DNA of 49,130 nt from Betaproteobacteria bacterium RIFCSPLOWO2_12_FULL_62_58 (lineage in GTDB: Bacteria > Pseudomonadota > Gammaproteobacteria > Burkholderiales > SG8-41): assembly GCA_001772005.1 (NCBI GenBank), contig MERI01000237.1, positions 1 to 49,130 of the forward strand, given 5' to 3'. Positions within the stretch are counted from its first letter, which is position 1. Each line of letters begins with the position of its first letter. Position numbers and translations under genes: made by a program. Shown here in pieces: positions 1 to 8,570 of the stretch. The notes beneath the pieces were generated by a model. That model saw nothing but the letters and a program-made list of their open reading frames with translations. It did not search any database and was not told the origin of the DNA.

Positions 1-1
1 C

Positions 2-112
2 GCAGTCAATGAGGCGATCGGCCTGGCGCGGGACCTGGGGTGTGCACTGCTGGCGCCAGGCGAGCTGCAGTCGGAGTTCGCGGGCGGGAGCCCGAAACTG
101 GCTTTGATTTAG
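2..112 (+). CDS. C-terminal end of an unidentified protein (partial)
   Basis: An open frame enters from the left edge and stops at TAG 110-112, giving 36 residues that end in SPKLALI. The composition (alanine, leucine and glycine rich, few rare residues) looks like real coding sequence in a GC-rich genome. It lies on the plus strand and converges with the minus-strand sulfatase at 322. I do not recognise the family from this tail. The 209 bases that follow are more AT-rich and hold no gene I can support. Confidence 0.45.
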   Translation, partial: AVNEAIGLARDLGCALLAPGELQSEFAGGSPKLALI

Positions 113-321
113 GAAGCCCAATAGGCGGATTGCACTGCGTCTTTCCGCACTTAGAAATATTTCACGCTTAAGAAGCAATATGTTGTGATGACAAATTACT
201 AAAACCAATCCGTCTTTCGCATGGTGACATGTATCGCCCCGGCATACGCCAGCCGACTGTCGCGCTCCCCGTCTTTCTCCTGCGTTCCTGGCGTTAATGC
301 TGTGAATCTTGCGGTAGTCCG

Positions 322-1686
322 CTACTTGTGCGTCGCCTTCGCCGGGACGTAATCATCTGGCGCGCCGGGCGGGATCGGCGGGTGCGCTTTCAAGCTTTGC
401 TGGAATTCGTGGATCAGCACGCGCAGGGGCCGGCGCACCCAGCTCGCCTGCGTGCCGACGTCGGTCTCTTCCTTGGGGTCCTGGATCAGGTTGAAGATCC
501 ACGGCGTTTCGAGATGGTTCGGTCCGGCATTCGGCTCCGGTTCCCACACGATATGCATTTTCCAGTCGCGCCACTTCGCTGCGCGCAGCTCGTCCTTGAT
601 GTAGTAGACGAAGCCCTCGCGGTTTGACTTCTCCTGCTTGCCGAGGAAGAAGTCGAGCTGGTCGATACCGTCGATCGGCCGGTCGGTCGGCACTCGCGCG
701 CCTGCAACGCGCGCGAGTGTGGTGTAGAGATCGGTGACGTGCACGATTTCGTTGCTGACGCGGCCCGCGGGCACGTGCCCTGGCCAGCGGACCATGAAGG
801 GTACGCGCAGCGCGCCTTCCATCGAAGTGTGGTAGGTGCCGGTCCAGGGACCCGCCGTGCCGCGCCACGGACGGCGAAATTCGGGTCCGTTGTCGCTGGC
901 GAAGATTACCAGCGAGTCGCTCGTAATCTTTAGTGAGTCAAGTTCATCCAAAACCTGCCCGACGCGATGATCCATCTCGGCCATCGAGTCCGCGAAATCT
1001 CCGGCCCCGGTCCGCCCCGCGAAGTCATGGTGCGGGATCGTAGGGTAGTGCAACTGCGTGAGCGGCAGGTAGGCGAAAAAGGGCTTCTTCGCTTTCACCT
1101 GCCGGCGCATGAACTCGATGGTGCGCGCCACCAGCTCGGAATCGATGCGCCGGCGCATGTCGAGATCGTAGATGGTCACGTTGCGCGCGGGCTCGCCCTT
1201 GCGGCCTTCCGTCACGTATGGCATGGGCACAACCGAGGGATCGAAGCCAGGCGTGCTCGTGAACATGCTTTCATTGGTGGTGCGCGGAATGCCGTACCAC
1301 TCGTCGAACCCGCGGTCCTTGGGATAGCGTCCCTCGCGGTCACCGAGATGCCATTTGCCGTAGATGGCGGTCGCATAGCCTTGCGCCGACAGGAGTTGCG
1401 CGAGCGTGATTTCCCAGGGATGAATGCCCTGCGGCAGGCCCGCGGGCACCGATTGCAGCGCGCCGGTGCGGATCGGATGGCGGCCCGTCATCAACGCCGA
1501 GCGGGTGGGAACGCAATCGCTCTCGACGTTGAAGTTGAGGAGCCGAAGACCTTCCGCAGCCAGCTTGTCGATGCGCGGCGTCGGCGCGCCGCGCAATGCG
1601 CCACCGCCATAGCAGCCGAGCTCGCCCCAGCCGAGGTTGTCGGCGAGGATGAATACGATGTGCGGGTGTTGCGGCGGGCTGTTCAT
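322..1686 (-). CDS. sulfatase (arylsulfatase family)
   Basis: A 454-residue sulfatase of the alkaline-phosphatase-like fold, expected to hydrolyse a sulfate ester. The N-terminal metal-site strand is HIVFILADNLGWGE (about residues 9-22). The active-site signature CVPTR starts at Cys58 and is followed by SALMTGR; this cysteine is normally converted to formylglycine. Other family features include YGKWHLGD and, further on, ASDNGPE. I chose the ATG at 1684-1686 because GGAG lies about 8 bases upstream and the protein then begins MNSPPQHPHIVF. The longer open frame to 1806 would add 40 residues encoded by a tandem repeat and by the divergent promoter region. No signal peptide is visible. It is divergent from the Bug gene at 1791, and no formylglycine-generating enzyme is in the window. 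Substrate unknown. Confidence 0.9.
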   Translation of the reverse strand: MNSPPQHPHIVFILADNLGWGELGCYGGGALRGAPTPRIDKLAAEGLRLLNFNVESDCVPTRSALMTGRHPIRTGALQSVPAGLPQGIHPWEITLAQLLSAQGYATAIYGKWHLGDREGRYPKDRGFDEWYGIPRTTNESMFTSTPGFDPSVVPMPYVTEGRKGEPARNVTIYDLDMRRRIDSELVARTIEFMRRQVKAKKPFFAYLPLTQLHYPTIPHHDFAGRTGAGDFADSMAEMDHRVGQVLDELDSLKITSDSLVIFASDNGPEFRRPWRGTAGPWTGTYHTSMEGALRVPFMVRWPGHVPAGRVSNEIVHVTDLYTTLARVAGARVPTDRPIDGIDQLDFFLGKQEKSNREGFVYYIKDELRAAKWRDWKMHIVWEPEPNAGPNHLETPWIFNLIQDPKEETDVGTQASWVRRPLRVLIHEFQQSLKAHPPIPPGAPDDYVPAKATHK

Positions 1687-1706
1687 CGGCTTGCTCCGTG
1701 GGGGTC

Positions 1707-1724
1707 GATTAAATCGATTAAATC
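1707..1724. repeat. two perfect tandem copies of a 9-bp word in a divergent promoter region
   Basis: The word gattaaatc occurs twice without a gap (1707-1715 and 1716-1724), AT-rich in GC-rich surroundings. It lies 21-38 bases upstream of the sulfatase start and 67 bases before the divergent Bug gene, where an operator or promoter would be expected. That role is inference. Confidence 0.45.
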
Positions 1725-1790
1725 TGGCAAGAACCGCGGGTGGCGGATAGTATAGCAATTTGAATTCCGCAATCGCGCCGGACGTCGAAC

Positions 1791-2801
1791 ATGAAAAGCA
1801 CGCCATGCGTGACGCAAACGCGTATCCCGGCGCATTTGCTGCTGTGCATTGCGCTCGGGACAGCCGCTTCCGGTCCGGCGCAGGCGCAGAGTTGGAAGCC
1901 GACGCGACCGATTGCCCTGGTGGTGGGCGCTGCGCCCGGCGGCAGCATCGATCTCACCGCGAGGATCATCCAGAAGATCTGGGACGACCATCGTACGGTC
2001 GGGCTGCCGGTCATCGTCATCAACAAGCCTGGGGCGGGCAACGGCATCGCGTGGAGCTTTCTCAACGAGCGCGGCGGCGACGGTCACGCCATAGCCATCG
2101 GTACCACGAATCTCGTCACGAATCCCGTGATCGGGTCCCACGCGATCGGTCATCGCGACGTGACTCCGCTGGCCATCCTGTTCGACGACTATTTCGTGCT
2201 TCTGGTGCGTCCGGACTCACCAGTGAAATCGATGGCCGACGTGCAGCAGCGCCTGCGCGCCGATGCTGCGGCGCTCGCGATCGGCTTCGGGCCGGGAATG
2301 GGCGCCGGGTCGCACACTGCCGCCGCGGTTGCGGTCAAATCGCTGGGCATCGACGTGAAAAGCGCCCGCTTCGTCCCCTACAAGTCGGCAGGCGAAGCGA
2401 TCGCGGCTATGCTTGGAGGACAGATCGATATCGTGAGTGCGACCGCGGCGAATGCCCCGCCTTTCCTCTCATCCGGGCGGCTGCGTGCAATCGGTCTGAT
2501 CGCGCCGCAAAGGCTCACCGGCGCACTCGCGAGCGTCACTACCATGAAAGAGCAGGGGTTCGATGCCGTGTTTACCAATTGGCGGGCGGTCATCGGCCCG
2601 AAGGCTATGCGCCGGGAACATATCGCTTACTGGGAGCACGCGCTGGCGGCGGTGAACGAGTCCGAGGCCTGGAAGAAGGAATTGACGCGGAATTTCTGGA
2701 CGGCGAACTTTCTTCGCGGTCAGGCGGCGAAGCAGTTCATCGAGCAGCAGGCCGAGGCGTTCCGCGCGCTGTGGACCGAAATCGGCGTCAAGAAGCTGTG
2801 A
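1791..2801 (+). CDS. Bug/TctC-family tripartite transporter substrate-binding protein
   Basis: A 336-residue periplasmic binding protein of the Bug (TctC) family, which captures organic acids for a TctA/TctB permease. The signal peptide runs to about residue 33 (LLLCIALGTAASGPAQAQ). The first ligand loop is usually VPFxPGGxxD; here it reads VGAAPGGSID, so this is a divergent member. The later NWRAVIGPKAM segment fits the C-terminal lobe of the family. It is divergent from one sulfatase and only 24 bases upstream of another, so it may take up a product or substrate of sulfate-ester breakdown; that link is inferred from position. No TctA or TctB gene is adjacent, which is common for orphan Bug genes. 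Confidence 0.88.
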   Translation: MKSTPCVTQTRIPAHLLLCIALGTAASGPAQAQSWKPTRPIALVVGAAPGGSIDLTARIIQKIWDDHRTVGLPVIVINKPGAGNGIAWSFLNERGGDGHAIAIGTTNLVTNPVIGSHAIGHRDVTPLAILFDDYFVLLVRPDSPVKSMADVQQRLRADAAALAIGFGPGMGAGSHTAAAVAVKSLGIDVKSARFVPYKSAGEAIAAMLGGQIDIVSATAANAPPFLSSGRLRAIGLIAPQRLTGALASVTTMKEQGFDAVFTNWRAVIGPKAMRREHIAYWEHALAAVNESEAWKKELTRNFWTANFLRGQAAKQFIEQQAEAFRALWTEIGVKKL

Positions 2802-2825
2802 AGAGTGAACGGTAAATAGTGAACA
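2798..2825 (+). repeat. short purine-rich repeat overlapping a stop codon and the next ribosome-binding region
   Basis: The words gtgaa/agtgaac recur three times between the Bug gene and the second sulfatase. The upstream stop codon (2799-2801) is part of the first copy, and the last copy abuts the ATG at 2826. It looks like a minimal relative of the larger spacer repeats at 4368, 5231, 6806, 8466 and 18061. Confidence 0.4.
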
Positions 2826-4367
2826 ATGAAGACCAATAAACCAAACATTTTGCTGATCACCTCCGACCAGCAGCGCGCGGACTGCAACGGCTTCGAGAAT
2901 CCGAATATCCGCACGCCGCACATCGATCGGCTTGCGCGCCAAGGCACGCGCTTTGCGGCGTGCATCACGCCCAATCTCGTCTGCCAGCCGTCACGCGCTT
3001 CCATTCTCACCGGCCTGCTGCCGTTGACGCATGGCGTGTGGGACAACGGCGTGGATCTCGATCCCCGGATCGGTGATCAGGGATTCGCCGGCACTTTGGC
3101 GCGTGCTGGCTATCAGACCGCCTTCATCGGCAAGGCTCATTTCGCGACCAAGTCGACGTTTGTCCCGACCGGCACACCGGAGTGTAACAAGAGCCAGGCC
3201 GGGTATGGTCCCAATTGGTTCGGTCCCTACATGGGTTTTCAATACGTCGAGCTTGCCGTACTCGGGCACATGCACCGCACGCGCCCACTCGAGCGGCCGC
3301 CGAGGGGGCACTATGAGCGCTGGCTCATCGCGCGCGGCGGAAACGAAGAGGGATTGAAGCTATGGGCGCAGAGCACGCGGCCCGAAATGGGCGCGGCGCA
3401 GACCTGGCACTCGGCGTTGCCGGTTGCCTGGCACTCCAGCACCTGGGTTGGCGACCGCGCCATCCGCTGGCTCACCGAGCGCAAGAAAGATCGGCCATTC
3501 TGCGCCTGGGTGTCGTTTCCCGATCCGCATCACCCGTTCGACTGCCCCGAGCCGTGGAACCTGATGTACGACCCGAAGGATGTGCCGCTGCCCGTGCACC
3601 GGGTGAAGGACCTGGAGCGCCGGCCGTGGTGGCACAAGGCCTCGCTCGAAAGCACGCCCCGGTTGTCCGACCCGGAGATGCTCAAATTCCGCGCCGAAGG
3701 TTCGCGCGTGCCCGACCAGACCGACGCGCAACTCGCGGACATGACCGCGAATTACTACGGCATGATTTCACTCATCGACCACAACGTCGGCCGCATCCTC
3801 ACAGCGTTGAACGATTTGGGACTCGCTGACGACACACTGGTGATCTACACCACCGACCATGGCGACATGCTCGGCAATCACGGCCTCTACCTCAAGGGCC
3901 CGACGCCGTACGAAGATCTCATGCGCGTGACGCTGGTGGCAAGAGGGCCGGGCGTGGCCGAAGGGCGAGTCGTTGCCGAACCTGTTTCCACGCTCGATCT
4001 CGCGAGTACGTTCTACGACTGCGCCGGCACGGCGCAACCGCAGGAAATTCAGAGCCGCAGCCTGAAGAGGCTGCTGGCGGGCGAGTCCGAACCGCGCGAT
4101 GTCGCCCACAGCGAATGGCATGTGCACCCGTCACGCTGCGGGGTGTGGCTTAAGCTGAGAACCGTGCGCACCAAGGCTCACAAGTGCACCTTCGAACTGG
4201 AATCCGGTGCTGGCGAGCTCTACGACCTGGTCAACGATCCCGGCGAAATGGTGAACCTGTTCGACGATCCGGGTTGCGCCAGGGTGAGAAAAGAGCTTGA
4301 GGACATGATGCGCGCGCGCCCCGGCAAAGTGCGTGCGAATTTGGCCGAGCCGATCGGAATGGCCTGA
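2826..4367 (+). CDS. sulfatase (second, distinct from the first)
   Basis: A 513-residue sulfatase beginning MKTNKPNILLITSDQQRAD, the metal-site strand typical of the choline-sulfatase/arylsulfatase branch with DQ in place of DD. The formylglycine motif is CQPSR at Cys53, followed by ASILTGLLPLTHG. A second metal and active-site block, YTTDHGDMLGNHGLYLKG, lies around residues 338-355, with FPDPHHPF in the middle. No signal peptide is visible, so it is probably cytoplasmic. It differs clearly from the sulfatase at 322, so the two are not a recent duplication. It is co-oriented with the Bug gene 24 bases upstream. The start has only a weak, repeat-derived ribosome-binding sequence. Substrate unknown. 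Confidence 0.9.
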   Translation: MKTNKPNILLITSDQQRADCNGFENPNIRTPHIDRLARQGTRFAACITPNLVCQPSRASILTGLLPLTHGVWDNGVDLDPRIGDQGFAGTLARAGYQTAFIGKAHFATKSTFVPTGTPECNKSQAGYGPNWFGPYMGFQYVELAVLGHMHRTRPLERPPRGHYERWLIARGGNEEGLKLWAQSTRPEMGAAQTWHSALPVAWHSSTWVGDRAIRWLTERKKDRPFCAWVSFPDPHHPFDCPEPWNLMYDPKDVPLPVHRVKDLERRPWWHKASLESTPRLSDPEMLKFRAEGSRVPDQTDAQLADMTANYYGMISLIDHNVGRILTALNDLGLADDTLVIYTTDHGDMLGNHGLYLKGPTPYEDLMRVTLVARGPGVAEGRVVAEPVSTLDLASTFYDCAGTAQPQEIQSRSLKRLLAGESEPRDVAHSEWHVHPSRCGVWLKLRTVRTKAHKCTFELESGAGELYDLVNDPGEMVNLFDDPGCARVRKELEDMMRARPGKVRANLAEPIGMA

Positions 4368-4458
4368 AGACGGAGAGGGGAGAGGAGAGAGGGGAGAGGG
4401 GAGAGGCGAACACTTCGCTTCTGGATTTTGCGCCTCACGCCTTACGCCTCACGCTTTT
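4368..4458 (+). repeat. purine-rich then pyrimidine-rich spacer repeat (GAGAGG / CGCCTCA words)
   Basis: Directly after the sulfatase stop there are about 40 bases of iterated gagagg/ggggaga words (4371-4406), a short loop, then cgcctcacgc-type words three times (4431-4455). The two halves are partly complementary, so a transcript could fold into a long imperfect hairpin. A gataat hexamer at 4463-4468, just downstream, could be the -10 box of the lut operon, but I see no matching -35. Confidence 0.6.
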
Positions 4459-4509
4459 CTGGGATAATAGGCCTCCCTGTCCGCTCATGGCGTTCCAGCT
4501 TTCCCGATA

Positions 4510-5268
4510 ATGCGCGTTGGTCTGTTTGTCACGTGTCTGGTGGATTTGATGCGGCCGCGCATCGGCTTCGCAGCCCTGAAGTTGCTTGAAGCCGCCGGTT
4601 GCGAGGTGCTGGTGCCGCAGGCGCAAACCTGTTGCGGACAGCCCGGCTACAATTCCGGCGACCGCGCTTCCGCGAAGGCGCTCGCGCGCAAACTGCTTGC
4701 GGAGTTCGAAGGATGTGAATACGTGGTTGCGCCATCGGGTTCCTGCACCGGCATGATCCGCACGCATTATCCCGATCTGTTTTCCGACCAGCCGACCGAG
4801 CTTGAGCGCGTCAGGCGGCTGTGCGGCCGCACGTATGAGCTGACAGATTTCCTGGTGAACGTCGCCAAGCTGGACGCCGTCCCAGGAAATCTGAATATGA
4901 CCATTACTTATCATGACTCTTGCGCCGGGTTACGGGAATTGTCGATCAAGAGCCAGCCACGTCAGCTGCTCGCGAAAATGCCGGGACTGAAGCTCAAGGA
5001 AATGGAAGAGGCCGAGACCTGCTGCGGCTTTGGCGGCACTTTCGCCGTCAAGTTCGGTGACATTTCGGCGCACATCGCCGAGCGCAAGTGCGCGAACATC
5101 GCCGCCGCCGGCGCGGATGCGGTGGTGTTGGGCGATCTCGGCTGCATGCTCAACATCGAAGGCCGGCTGAGAAGGCGCGGCGACATGAAAACGAAGGTAT
5201 TGCACGTCGCTGAGGTCCTCGCAGGCGAGGACAAGGATGAAGGCGGAAGGCGGAAGGCGGAAGGATGA
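4510..5268 (+). CDS. lutA: LutA-type Fe-S protein of lactate oxidation
   Basis: A 252-residue protein with the two cysteine-rich CCG domains of LutA (YkgE, GlcF-like): TCCGQPGYNSG near residue 37 and TCCGFGGTFAVK near residue 174. LutA works with LutB and LutC in the flavin-independent oxidation of L-lactate to pyruvate in the cytoplasm, shown in Bacillus subtilis. The normal family end is near AEVLAG; the last residues, EDKDEGGRRKAEG, are translated from the simple repeat that starts at about 5231, and the stop codon is inside that repeat. No good Shine-Dalgarno sequence precedes the ATG. It leads an operon with lutB, an aldehyde dehydrogenase and lutC. The true substrate could be another 2-hydroxy acid. 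Confidence 0.9.
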   Translation: MRVGLFVTCLVDLMRPRIGFAALKLLEAAGCEVLVPQAQTCCGQPGYNSGDRASAKALARKLLAEFEGCEYVVAPSGSCTGMIRTHYPDLFSDQPTELERVRRLCGRTYELTDFLVNVAKLDAVPGNLNMTITYHDSCAGLRELSIKSQPRQLLAKMPGLKLKEMEEAETCCGFGGTFAVKFGDISAHIAERKCANIAAAGADAVVLGDLGCMLNIEGRLRRRGDMKTKVLHVAEVLAGEDKDEGGRRKAEG

Positions 5269-5376
5269 AAAAGCAAGGCGGAAGACGCGAGGCGGAAGTC
5301 AGAAGTGCCCGCAGTGCGGGGGTTTCTTCATCCTTCATCCCTCATCCTTCATCCTTCACCAGCATCCTTCATCCTT
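5231..5376 (+). repeat. purine-rich / pyrimidine-rich spacer repeat with apical hairpin (GGATGAA / TTCATCC words)
   Basis: Left arm 5233-5306 repeats ggcggaa and ggatgaa. A perfect small hairpin, cccgc-agt-gcggg, sits at 5308-5320. Right arm 5323-5376 repeats ttcatcc/catcctt six or more times. The word catcctt is the exact reverse complement of aaggatg in the left arm, so the whole spacer can fold back on itself. The left arm overlaps the end of lutA. The right arm ends 6 bases before the aggag of lutB. Confidence 0.7.
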
Positions 5377-5395
5377 GTGCGCAGGAGACGCACTG

Positions 5396-6805
5396 ATGCA
5401 AGTTACTTCCATGCATTTCAAGGCGCGCGCCGGCGGCAAGCTCGCCGACGCCAACCTCCAGGGAGCGCTCAGGAAGCTGCAGAGCAACTTCGTCAAAGGC
5501 CGCGCCGAGCGCGTCGCCGAACTTGACAATTTCGAGGTGATCCGTGACGCGGCGGCGGCGATCCGCGATCGCGCGCTCGACCATCTCGACGTCTATCTGG
5601 ACGAGTTCGAGCGCAACGCGACCGCGCGCGGAACGGTCGTGCACTGGGCGGAGACGACGCAGGAGGTGAACCGCATCGTGTGCGAGCTGGCCGCGAAGTA
5701 CAACGTGCGCAAGGCCGTGAAGTCGAAATCCATGGTGAGCGAAGAGTGCGCGCTGAACGACGCGCTCGAGGCCGCGGGTATCGAGGTCGTGGAAACCGAT
5801 CTCGGCGAGTACATTCTGCAGCTCGCCAAAGAGCCGCCCTCGCACATCGTCGCGCCGGTGGTGCACAAGACCCGGGGCGAGGTCTCGGACTTGTTCGAGG
5901 AGAAACACCATCTGCCGCGCAAGACCGACATCGCGGCGCTTACGCGTGAGGCGCGCGAAATGCTGCGCGGCCACTTTCTCACCGCCGACATGGGCATTTC
6001 CGGGGCCAACTTCGTCGTCGCCGAGACCGGCTCCACTTTGATCGTCACCAATGAAGGCAACGGGCGCATGGTGACGACGCTGCCGCGCGTGCACGTGGCC
6101 ATCACCGGCATCGAGAAGGTGGTGCCGACGCTGGAAGACGTGACGACGCTGCTGCGGCTGCTGCCGCGCCACGGCACAGGGCAGACCATAACGAACTATA
6201 TTTCGGTGACCACCGGCGTTAAAAGTGCAGGCGAACTCGACGGCCCCGAGCATTTTCACGTGATCCTGGTCGATGCCGGGCGGACCCGGCTGATTGGCAG
6301 CGACCTGCAGCCGATGCTGCGCTGCATCCGCTGCGGCGCCTGCATGAACCATTGTCCGGTGTATCAGAGCGTCGGCGGCCATGCCTACGGTTGGGTTTAC
6401 CCCGGCCCGATGGGCTCGGTGCTGACGCCCATGTATGTCGGACTCGAAAATGCGCTCGACCTGCCCAACGCCTCCACACTGTGCAACCAATGCGGCGTGG
6501 TGTGTCCAGTCAAGATTCCGCTGCCGGATCTCATGCGCAAGCTGCGTGAACGGCAATTCGAACGAGGGCTCAAACCCTGGTCGGAACGGCTGGGTCTGAG
6601 GTTGTGGGGCTGGGTCGCGCAGCGCCCGGGGCTTTATGCGATGATGGTCAAGGTCGGCGCGCGGCTGCTGGCCAGGATGGGTGGCGCCGGCAAATTGATT
6701 CACAATCTGCCTTTCAGTGGCGGGTGGACCGGCGGGCGCGACCTGCCGGCGCCGGAAGGGAAAACGTTTCGGGAAATGTACAGGCAGCACAGGCAAAAAT
6801 CTTAA
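5396..6805 (+). CDS. lutB: LutB-type iron-sulfur protein of lactate oxidation
   Basis: A 469-residue LutB (YkgF) protein. The N-terminal two thirds form the LUD domain ([19 protein letters not shown] around residue 205). The C-terminal third carries two 4Fe-4S motifs: [14 protein letters not shown] beginning at residue 310 and [13 protein letters not shown] beginning at residue 363. It is the presumed electron-transfer subunit next to LutA. I chose ATG 5396 because aggag lies about 9 bases upstream and the protein then starts [13 protein letters not shown], matching the family length. The open frame reaches back to 5237, but the extra 53 residues are translated spacer repeat. It is followed by another repeat spacer before the aldehyde dehydrogenase. 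Confidence 0.93.
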   Translation: MQVTSMHFKARAGGKLADANLQGALRKLQSNFVKGRAERVAELDNFEVIRDAAAAIRDRALDHLDVYLDEFERNATARGTVVHWAETTQEVNRIVCELAAKYNVRKAVKSKSMVSEECALNDALEAAGIEVVETDLGEYILQLAKEPPSHIVAPVVHKTRGEVSDLFEEKHHLPRKTDIAALTREAREMLRGHFLTADMGISGANFVVAETGSTLIVTNEGNGRMVTTLPRVHVAITGIEKVVPTLEDVTTLLRLLPRHGTGQTITNYISVTTGVKSAGELDGPEHFHVILVDAGRTRLIGSDLQPMLRCIRCGACMNHCPVYQSVGGHAYGWVYPGPMGSVLTPMYVGLENALDLPNASTLCNQCGVVCPVKIPLPDLMRKLRERQFERGLKPWSERLGLRLWGWVAQRPGLYAMMVKVGARLLARMGGAGKLIHNLPFSGGWTGGRDLPAPEGKTFREMYRQHRQKS

Positions 6806-6912
6806 CCGCACAGGACGCAAAGGAAAACAGAGAGGCGAGAGGCGAGAGGCGTCAAACCATAGCGGCAGTGGCACGCCGTTACTCCTTACTCCTCTCTCTT
6901 CTCCCCTTTCTC
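6806..6912 (+). repeat. purine-rich / pyrimidine-rich spacer repeat (GAGAGGC / CTCCTTA words)
   Basis: After the lutB stop, 6813-6851 is a purine tract ending in iterated gagaggc. A possible apical stem, cggc and gccg, lies at 6863-6878. A pyrimidine tract (actcctt, cctctct, cttctcccc) fills 6881-6911. The gene start follows at 6930, with ggag at 6920-6923. Same architecture as the spacers at 4368, 5231 and 8466. Confidence 0.6.
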
Positions 6913-6929
6913 AACTTTTGGAGATTGCG

Positions 6930-8465
6930 ATGAACAAACCGGCTGATATTCAAACCACCGAGACCGTGTCATTGTGGATAAACGGCAATAAACGGCCGAC
7001 CACCAGCGGCCGTTTCGGCGAGGTCACCAACCCGGCAACCGGGCGCGTCGCCAGGCGCGTGCCGTTCTGCAATGCGGCCGACATCGATGCCGCGGTGCAA
7101 TCGGCGCAGCGCGCGTTCCCGGCGTGGCGCGACATGCCGCCGCTGCGGCGCGCGCGCATTCTGATGCGCTTTCGCGAGCTGCTCGACCAGAACAAAGACG
7201 AACTCGCGCGGTTGATTACGGACGAGCACGGCAAGACGCTCGCCGATGCCGGCGGCTCGGTGCAGCGCGGCATCGAGGTCGTCGAGTTCGCGATGGGCGT
7301 GCCGCACCTGATCAAGGGCGAGCACAGCGAGGAAGTCGGCACCGGCGTCGATTGCCATTCGCTGCGCCAGCCGCTCGGCGTGTGCGCCGGCGTAACGCCG
7401 TTCAATTTCCCGGTCATGGTGCCGCTGTGGATGTTTCCGGTCGCGCTCGCCTGCGGCAACACGTTCGTGCTGAAGCCTTCCGAGAAGGTGCCATCGGCGT
7501 CGATGCTCATGGCGGAACTGCTAAAGCAGGCGGGGCTGCCCGATGGCGTGTTCAACGTCGTGCATGGCGACAAGGAAGCGGTCGACGCGCTGCTCAATCA
7601 TCCCGACATCAAGGCGATCTCGTTCGTCGGCTCGACGCCGATCGCCAAGCACATCTACGAAACCGCGGCGAAAAGCGGCAAGCGCGTGCAGGCGCTCGGT
7701 GGCGCCAAGAACCACGCGGTGGTGCTGCCGGACATGGCGACCAATGCGACCGACCTCGAATTCGCCGCCGACGCGCTGATCGGCGCCGCTTACGGCTCCG
7801 CCGGCGAGCGCTGCATGGCGATTTCGGCGGTGGTGGCGGTCGGTGAAGCAGGCGATCCGCTGGTGGCGAAGCTCAAGGACAAGGCGGCCAAGCTCAAGAT
7901 CGGCCCCGGCGACGGCAAGGACATGGATATGGGACCGCTCGTGACGCGCGCGCACCGCGACAAGGTCGCGAGCTACATCGACAAGGGTGTGGCCGAAGGC
8001 GCCAAGCTCATGCTCGACGGCCGCGGCTTCAAAGTCACGGAGTATCAGGACGGATTTTTCCTCGGCGCGTCGCTGTTCGATCATGTGAAAACCGACATGA
8101 CAATTTATAAGGACGAGATTTTCGGCCCGGTGCTGGTCGTGCTGCGCGCGAAAACGCTCGACGATGCGATTCGGATGATCAACAGCAACCCCTATGCCAA
8201 CGGCACCGCGGTATTTACGCGCTCCGGGGGGGCGGCGCGCAAGTTCGAACGCGAAATCGACGTCGGCATGGTCGGCATCAACGTCCCGATCCCGGTGCCG
8301 GTCGCGTTCTTTTCGTTCGGCGGCTGGCGTAATTCGCTCTTCGGCGATCAGCACGTGCACGGCATGGAAGGCGTGCGCTTCTACACCCGCGGCAAGGTGG
8401 TCACCACGCGCTGGCCGACGACCGATACCGCGGCAGCCGGGCTCAACATGCCTACCTTGGGCTGA
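6930..8465 (+). CDS. mmsA: CoA-acylating methylmalonate-semialdehyde dehydrogenase-like aldehyde dehydrogenase
   Basis: A 511-residue aldehyde dehydrogenase of the MmsA type. It has the Rossmann-site strand [17 protein letters not shown] (about residues 153-169), [11 protein letters not shown], and the catalytic cysteine in [11 protein letters not shown] (Cys295). The position of the usual general-base glutamate reads [12 protein letters not shown]. That replacement is typical of MMSDH, which hands the acyl group to CoA. MmsA oxidises methylmalonate or malonate semialdehyde to propionyl- or acetyl-CoA. The start ATG 6930 has ggag upstream; the frame extending to 6717 is only read-through of lutB and spacer. 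Its place between lutB and lutC is unusual and suggests a pathway in which a hydroxy acid and a semialdehyde are handled together. Confidence 0.9.
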   Translation: MNKPADIQTTETVSLWINGNKRPTTSGRFGEVTNPATGRVARRVPFCNAADIDAAVQSAQRAFPAWRDMPPLRRARILMRFRELLDQNKDELARLITDEHGKTLADAGGSVQRGIEVVEFAMGVPHLIKGEHSEEVGTGVDCHSLRQPLGVCAGVTPFNFPVMVPLWMFPVALACGNTFVLKPSEKVPSASMLMAELLKQAGLPDGVFNVVHGDKEAVDALLNHPDIKAISFVGSTPIAKHIYETAAKSGKRVQALGGAKNHAVVLPDMATNATDLEFAADALIGAAYGSAGERCMAISAVVAVGEAGDPLVAKLKDKAAKLKIGPGDGKDMDMGPLVTRAHRDKVASYIDKGVAEGAKLMLDGRGFKVTEYQDGFFLGASLFDHVKTDMTIYKDEIFGPVLVVLRAKTLDDAIRMINSNPYANGTAVFTRSGGAARKFEREIDVGMVGINVPIPVPVAFFSFGGWRNSLFGDQHVHGMEGVRFYTRGKVVTTRWPTTDTAAAGLNMPTLG

Positions 8466-8563
8466 CGCCCAAGGAAGGAGAGGCGATAGGAGATAGGAGA
8501 TAGGAGATAGGAGATAGGAGAGAAGAGACGTTACGCCTTTCCCCTCTCGCCTCTCTCCTCTCC
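8466..8563 (+). repeat. heptamer array (GATAGGA x5) plus complementary-type pyrimidine tract
   Basis: Five perfect head-to-tail copies of gatagga occupy 8485-8519, inside a purine tract from 8471 to 8529. A pyrimidine tract of cctctcg/cctctct words follows (8538-8563) and ends only 7 bases before the lutC ATG, leaving no room for a purine Shine-Dalgarno sequence. The architecture matches the other lut-operon spacers. Confidence 0.7.
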
Positions 8564-8570
8564 ATCACTC

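Noticed and set aside
1620..1660. ADN instead of ADD in the metal site of the first sulfatase as a sign of inactivity
   Set aside because: This variant occurs, as far as I recall, in many active-looking arylsulfatases, and the rest of the active site is intact.
5237..5395. Longer LutB start that includes 53 extra residues
   Set aside because: The extra part is translated simple repeat; ATG 5396 has a ribosome-binding site and gives normal family length.
8485..8519. Regular heptamer array considered as a CRISPR
   Set aside because: The repeats are 7 bases with no spacers; it is a simple tandem array.
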